From assembly GCA_016946835.1 (NCBI GenBank), contig JACVTC010000084.1, forward strand, positions 419,501-483,500: a stretch of DNA of 64,000 nt. Direction: 5' to 3'. The notes beneath the pieces were generated by a model that did not search any database, was not told the DNA's origin, and saw nothing but the letters and a program-made list of their open reading frames with translations. The translations under genes and the position numbers were made by a program. The DNA comes from Neocallimastix lanati (nom. inval.). Its lineage: Eukaryota > Neocallimastigomycota > Neocallimastigomycetes > Neocallimastigales > Neocallimastigaceae. Of this stretch, positions 58,673-64,000 are shown in pieces (the stretch's first letter is position 1; every line of letters begins with the position of its first letter).

Positions 58673-58996
58673 CTCCAAATTAATTTTTTATATTTTAATT
58701 TAATAAATGTTATTTTTTTTTTTTTAAAAAATAATTTAAAATAATAGTTAAAAATTAAAATAAAATAGTTATAATAGTTTTTTTTTATAAAGAATATATT
58801 AATAATAAATAAAATGTATTAAAATAAAAGTATAAAAAGAAGAATAAATTTCTTTCTTTTTAATACTTGGAACAAATAATTTTAATTTTAAATTTAAATA
58901 AAGAATATTTTAAAATTTAATTTTTTTTTCTTGTTTCCAAACTTATTTTTATAGTTATGTGTTAATATTTATTTTTTTCTGTTTTGAATATCTTAG
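58673..58996. other. AT-rich stretch without a gene
   Basis: Nothing coding is seen. It ends TATCTTAG, which would serve as a 3' splice site for the open frame that follows. Confidence 0.5.
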
Positions 58997-60108
58997 TGTT
59001 TCAACCCCAGCCCGTATCATTATAGAAATCGGAAAATTTTAAAACCAAAATTAAATAATAATTCAACAATTAACAATAGTAACAAGAATAGTAATTATAA
59101 AGGAAATGGCAGCAGTAAAAATAAAAATAATATTGATAACATTAATGAGAGTATAAATAAGAATAAAATAAATAATAACATATTAAATAATAATATACCG
59201 AACTTGACTAAGAATTATAACAATAACAAAAATAATTTTAATATTAATAATAAAAATAATAATAATTATAATAATAAAATTAATAATAATAAAAATGATA
59301 CAATGGATGACGTAATAAAAGTGGAACAAAACAAATTAAACATGTTAAAAACAGATAATTTCAGAGAAAAAAATATTAAAATAGGAAATATTAATAATAG
59401 AAAATATGAAATAAACAATAATATTTTAATTATTAAAGAAGAAAATAAAAATAATTTCACAGGTAATACAAATATTAAGAAAAATCAAAATAATAATATA
59501 GAAATTAATAGTACTGTAAAAATAAATATTAAAGCTACTAGTAGTAAGGAAAATATTAATTATAATAATAAAAATATTCTTGAGGACTCAGAAAATATAA
59601 ATAGCAAAGGAAATAATCATAGAATTGTAAAAGAAGAAATGAATATTAATGAATCTATTAAAGTTGATAGTGTTAACAATAAAACTAATAATTCTATAAC
59701 TTCTAGTTTGATTAAGGAATTAAATATTAACGATAATAAATGTTTAAAAATAAATACTATTCAAATTACTTCATATGAAAATAAAAATGAGCAATTTACA
59801 AAAAAAGAGTATTTAATTAAAATAATATTTATATAAAAGAAAGAAAAATTATTAATAAAAATTCTCCGATAGATGAATCTAGTAAAGTTGTTAATGTTGA
59901 TAGCGATAAGAAAATAAAAATTAATAAAATTAAAAAGATAATTAAAATTCCAAATATTCGTATTCAAAATAACAATAAAAATAAAATTAATATTAATAAA
60001 ATTATGATGCCCAAACCTGAAATCTCGTTAAAGAAGATTATTAATTATAGCAATAATCGCGTATATACCAAACGGACAAATAGGAATTATAAATATAAAA
60101 GAAAATAA
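58997..60108 (+). pseudogene. Asn/Lys-rich ORF of unknown function, frameshifted
   Basis: An open frame runs from 58997 (after a TAG that could be a splice acceptor) to 59836; its first ATG is at 59303. Reading one base earlier from about 59820, the frame goes on to a stop at about 60108 with the same style of sequence (IPNIRIQNNN, KPEISLKKI). The break lies near the A7 run around 59800. The protein is hydrophilic, dominated by Asn and Lys, with short Glu-rich pieces (IIKEENK, IVKEEMN). No domain is recognised. It could be a gene with an upstream exon, a cargo ORF of a further LTR element, or decayed sequence. Confidence 0.4.
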
Positions 60109-60196
60109 AATTTTAAAAATTATTATTTATATTAATTAAACCTTATATTTTCTTTTAAAAAGAAATATATAGTTTAATTTTTAGCAAGGGCATTTC
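60109..60196. other. Short AT-rich spacer before copia-C
   Basis: Nothing coding. AGCAAGGGCATTTC borders the LTR. Confidence 0.5.
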
Positions 60197-60696
60197 TGAT
60201 ATAAAACAAATATGTGTAGTAACATATTTGTATATTTAATAATAATTATTAAATATTAAATTTATATCTTTTTGATAATAATTATTTTATTTTATTTTAT
60301 TTCAATATGTATTATTATAATTATAATAATTATAATACTTTATTTCATATAAAATTTATATATTTCTATATATTAAAATATATAATTAATATATTACCTA
60401 TTTCTTATAAATAGATTTATTATTTATATTAGAAATAGAAAACTCTCTTGTAAATTTTTAGGAATTAGAATTATTATTTTAATTGTACGAATATTATAAT
60501 ATTATTAATAAAATATACTAAACTACCATAATTTTAAAAACCCACTGCTTATAAATTATTGCACATAAAAGTCCCGTATATCATAAATAAATACATGTGA
60601 CGTCATATGTTAGAATAAATTTATATGTATATACATTTTATTAAATTAAATTTATGTTATTATATAATTATTATATAATAATCTTGATTGTTAACA
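60197..60696 (-). repeat. 3' LTR of copia-C
   Basis: 500 bp on the minus strand, starting TGTTAACAATC and ending TTTATATCA. The left border is inferred from the TG/CA rule, as no second LTR is in the window. Confidence 0.65.
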
Positions 60697-60709
60697 CTCC
60701 CCCCTCAAA

Positions 60710-61462
60710 CTAGTTTTTATGTATAAAAACTTGGTTTGCGAAGTTCGTCATATCTTTTCCATTTTTATTTTTAGTGAGTATGTCAGCTAACATTTGTTTA
60801 GATTCAATATATTCTAATTTTATATTTCCTTTTTCAATATTATCTTTGTTGAAAAAATACTTGATTGAAATATGCTTTAATTTAGTGTTTATTTCATCAT
60901 TTTCTATATTTGTTTTACTTGCTATATTATCAGTATAAATTGTTATTGGTTTTTTAAAGTTAAATAATTCTTTAAGAATATTTCTAAAATATAAAACCTT
61001 TTTTACACATTCTGAAGTACTGATATATTCAGCTTCGGCTGTCGATGTAGCTACTATTGTTTTTTTTTTAGAATACCAGCATATAGGATTTTTACCCATT
61101 AGGATAATATGCCCTGAAGTTGATTTTCTATCTTTGATGTCTCCAGCGAAATCCGAATCAGTGTAACCGATAATTTCACCTTCACCATCATAACATATTT
61201 TATAATATTTTGGGTTATTTAAATATTTTAATATATTAGTAACTTTTACCCAATCTGTAATAATAGGATTTTCTGAATTTCTTGCAGCTTTATGTACTGC
61301 AAAAGAAATATCAGGTCTAGTACATTTGGATAAATATATTAACATGCCTATGGCACTTTTGTAGACTGTTTTATCAAAGGGTTTATTATTTTCACCTTTG
61401 ATATTATCACCAACACATGGAGTACTTACTTTTCTTGTATATTTTATGTTAAAATTTTCCAA
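60710..61462 (-). pseudogene. copia-C RNase H part of Pol
   Basis: 250 residues on the minus strand. They cover the end of reverse transcriptase (YKSAIGMLIYLSKCTRPDI) and RNase H with YTDSDFAGD, STSGHIILMG and ATSTAEAEYISTSE, ending ESKQMLADILTK. The frame overlaps that of the upstream RT ORF by 19 bp. One missing A in a CAAAGT-like codon pair near 61480 would join them, so this is most likely a one-base deletion. Confidence 0.85.
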
Positions 61463-62450
61463 AATCTTATTAATATATTTACTTGAGAGATTATATATTT
61501 ATTATCAATTTTCTTTACTTCAATTCCAAGAATATAATTTATTTGTTCTGATTTGGATATTTTAAAATTATTCTTTATAATATTAATTGTATTTTGTATT
61601 TCTATTTTTATACCTGTAATGACCATGTCATCTACATATACACCTATTATAACTAATACATCACCTTTTTCATTTTTCTTAACGAATATACATTTTTCTG
61701 TTATTAATTGAGTATATCCGTTTTTGATTAAAAATTTTGATAAAGTTTTGTTCCATTGTCGGCCAGATTGCTTCAACCCATACAATGCCTTATTCAACTT
61801 CCACCATCCCCTCCCAAAGTTAGGATCTCCTGGCGGAATAGACATATAGATTTCTTTGTCTAAATCTGCATTGAGATACGCAGCTTTAATATCTAATTGT
61901 TGAATAGGCCATTTGTATTTTGCAGCAAGGGAGAAAATAAGTTTTAAGGTGTCTGTATTGAGAGTCGGAGAATAGGTCAAATCATAATCGATACCACGTC
62001 TTTGTCTAAAACCTCTAGCTACAAGACGTGCTTTTCTTTTGGTAATAATATATTCACCATTATATTTATTTGCAAAAACCCACTTTGAAGAAATAATATT
62101 TTTTCCTTTAGGAATATACTTTACAAAAGTAAAAATATTATTATCATATAAATTTTTAAGTTCATCCTGAATTGCTTTTTCCCATTCTTCGTGGTTTTTA
62201 CATGTTATAGCTTCAGTATAGGAAAGAGGAACATTTGTGGAAATGGTAGCAACATATCTATTATTATTTATTCTTTTGTATTTAATAGGCCGTAAAATAC
62301 TCTCTTCATAATCAACTTCAGAAAAATTTCTTTTTAAATTAATATTGTTATTAATGATATTTGAATTATTTTTAATAAAAGCAACATTACTTTGGCTATT
62401 ATCAATATAGGAAGTATTTTCAGAATTATTATAATATAAATTATTTTTAT
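61463..62450 (-). pseudogene. copia-C reverse transcriptase part of Pol
   Basis: Open on the minus strand from about 62450. The motifs come in order: HEEWEKAIQDELKNL, SSKWVFANKYNG, KARLVARGFRQRRGIDY, DIKAAYLNADL, KALYGLKQSGRQWN and the catalytic YVDDMVITG at about 61625. Only the one-base breaks at either end of this part keep Pol from being continuous. Confidence 0.85.
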
Positions 62451-64000
62451 TTATATTTTTATTCTTTTATTATTTGAGATTTTATTATTTAATAATTTAT
62501 TATTTAAATTTTTATTTAAATTAAAATTATTATTAATATTTAAATTTTTATTAAAATTTAATATATCTTGTGAAACATTTTTTGTTTTGTCAATAACAAG
62601 TTGCCTTCTTCCTCTTTTAAAGTTTAGTTTTATCCTTTTGTTTACATTAAGAGAAGGTGTTTTTACACTTTTATTTTGTAATATATTATTATTTAACTGA
62701 TTGTTATTAATATTGAATTTTGGATTTAATTCTGATTTATTTAATATATGGGAATTTACATTTTGTAAAATATTATCTGTATATTCTTTATTATTTGATT
62801 CATTTTGAATTTTATTATTATTATTCAAATTTTTAATTTCATGATTATTAATATTATTTCCATTTATGGAATTATTATTATTGTCATCAGAAATTTTATT
62901 ATTTTCATATGAATTAGAGTTTTCAGTAGAAAAATTTTTTTCAGAACTTAAATTATTATAATTTTCTTCAATATTTACATTTTCAGATTTTTCATCAAAA
63001 TTTTGAAAATTTTTATTAATAAAATTTTTTTCATCCACTGATTCAAAAAATTCATCATCAGAAAAATTATTAGGATCTTCTATTTCTTTTTCTTGGGTTA
63101 CCTCAATATTGCTTTTCTTTTTCATTTTATTTTCATTTTTATTTACATCATTATTATGGTTTTCATTTAATGTATTTTCAATATCATTTTTAGTATTAGT
63201 AATAGTATTAAAATCAGTATTATTAATATCACCAGAATTTTCTTTTTCAGAATTATTTTTATTTTCATTTTCTACTGAATTTGAATCCAAGTTTTTATGG
63301 TCATTTTGACCAGGAAAATTAAGGATTGTACCACTTTTTATCCTGTTTGTCTTGCTAAAATTAAAGACAAAATTTAAAAAGGATGGATATCCATTTTCTT
63401 CACCTACTGAATTAGATAGTGAGAGTTTTGCTGGCTCATTTTCTTTACATATTATTTCTCTAACATTATGGATTTTATAATCTTCATAATCCATAACAAT
63501 ATTAGAGTTAGTAACTTCACTAAATCCAAGGAAAATTCCTTTCTTTGAATTTGGTGAAAACTTAGATTTATTTTGATCAAAAAATTTATAATAGGTAATA
63601 CATCCAAAAGTCCTAATATGATCAATTTTAACTTTTTCATTGAAGAAAACTTCATCTGGGATAGTTTTCTCAGAGATAAGATGCGGAGTTTTATTATATA
63701 AATAATTTGCATATTGGATAGCGAAATCCCAAAAATTTTCAGATAATTTGCTCCAATATAGCAAAGTTTTAGTACAAGAAATAATGGTTTGATTAAACCT
63801 TTCTGCTAAACCATTATTTTCTGGATTGTAGGGAGGAGAATAAATTTTATTTATTCCGTTATCTTTACAAAATCTAGTTAACTTTTTATTTCTATATTCC
63901 TTAGCATTATCAGACTTAAAATTTTTTACTTTTTTATCATTAAAAATATTATTTAAATATTTAATAAAATCAATAAGTAAATCAATTGTTTCTGATTTAC
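62451..64000 (-). pseudogene. copia-C integrase and Asn-rich linker
   Basis: Open from the window edge on the minus strand. The integrase core has SDNAKEYRNKK and PPYNPENNGLAERFNQT with the second and third acidic residues, then the C-terminal copia signature RTFGCITYYKFF...KKGIFLGFSE. About 270 residues of linker follow, dominated by Asn, Lys and Glu, ending in a stop at 62451. In another frame the linker continues into the reverse transcriptase, so a one-base change lies near 62460. Confidence 0.85.

Larger units (their letters stand above)
60197..64000 (-). mobile_element. Ty1/copia element, copia-C (continues beyond the window)
   Basis: Minus strand. The 3' LTR at 60197-60696 is preceded by the polypurine tract GAGGGGGGAG (60697-60706). 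RNase H, reverse transcriptase and integrase follow in copia order up to the window end, so gag, protease and the 5' LTR lie outside. Two single-base frame breaks are present. ATTTC left of the LTR would be one side of the target duplication. Confidence 0.9.

Noticed and set aside
58985-59030. CCCGTATCAT near 59010 as the inverted end of the repeat starting at 57309
   Set aside because: Only nine bases match in inverse orientation and the flanks do not extend it.

Overview
The window looks like nuclear DNA of a very AT-rich eukaryote, most likely a fungus. Intergenic DNA is almost only A and T with long homopolymers, a spliceosomal intron (GT...AG with a TACTAA-like branch site) can be read, the sugar transporters are of fungal hexose-transporter type, and both tRNA genes are eukaryotic with internal promoters and T-run terminators. 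The base composition, Asn-rich proteins and multiplied sugar transporters would suit an anaerobic gut fungus (Neocallimastigomycota). That placement is inference; an Asn-rich amoebozoan is the main alternative and is made less likely by the transporters.

Layout. 0.5-9.3 kb: one very large, two-exon membrane glycosyltransferase gene (about 2,857 codons) with a C-terminal GT4/PelF-like domain. 11.1-29.2 kb: an array of four almost identical 506-residue MFS hexose transporters. Three lie on the minus strand with a period near 4.56 kb; the fourth is inverted and is joined to the array by a decayed Ty1/copia fragment. A gene-less flank relic ends the array. 29.2-35.6 kb: two decayed, nested Ty1/copia elements on the minus strand. 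35.6-39.1 kb: an initiator tRNA-Met gene and a tRNA-Gly(TCC) gene, both on the minus strand.

35.7-57.3 kb: Ty3/gypsy territory. An old solo LTR starts 15 bp upstream of tRNA-Met. Upstream of tRNA-Gly sits a stack: gypsy-1 (39071-46488, 1,000-bp LTRs, one 1,399-residue Gag-Pol ORF, 5-bp TTTTG duplication) and then, directly after the duplication, gypsy-2 (46494-57308, 740-bp LTRs). Inside the 5' LTR of gypsy-2 lies a third, minus-strand LTR element, called N1 here (46546-50003, TTAAT duplication), whose only ORF does not resemble Gag or Pol. 57.3-60.2 kb: a minisatellite-bearing repeat and an Asn/Lys-rich frameshifted ORF. 60.2 kb to the end: another Ty1/copia element on the minus strand, running out of the window.

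How the parts relate. Both gypsy families lack a visible chromodomain and start 14-15 bp upstream of mature tRNA 5' ends, which is what integration at a Pol III start site would give, as known for yeast Ty3. Gypsy-1 and N1 each carry, directly after the 5' LTR, a 10-12 nt sequence exactly complementary to a site in their own LTR about 35 nt after a TATA box. This is the arrangement of self-priming (Tf1/sushi-type) elements. Gypsy-2 instead has a TGG-type primer site and a -1 frameshift signal at the end of gag. Repeat relations were judged by eye, so identities are approximate.
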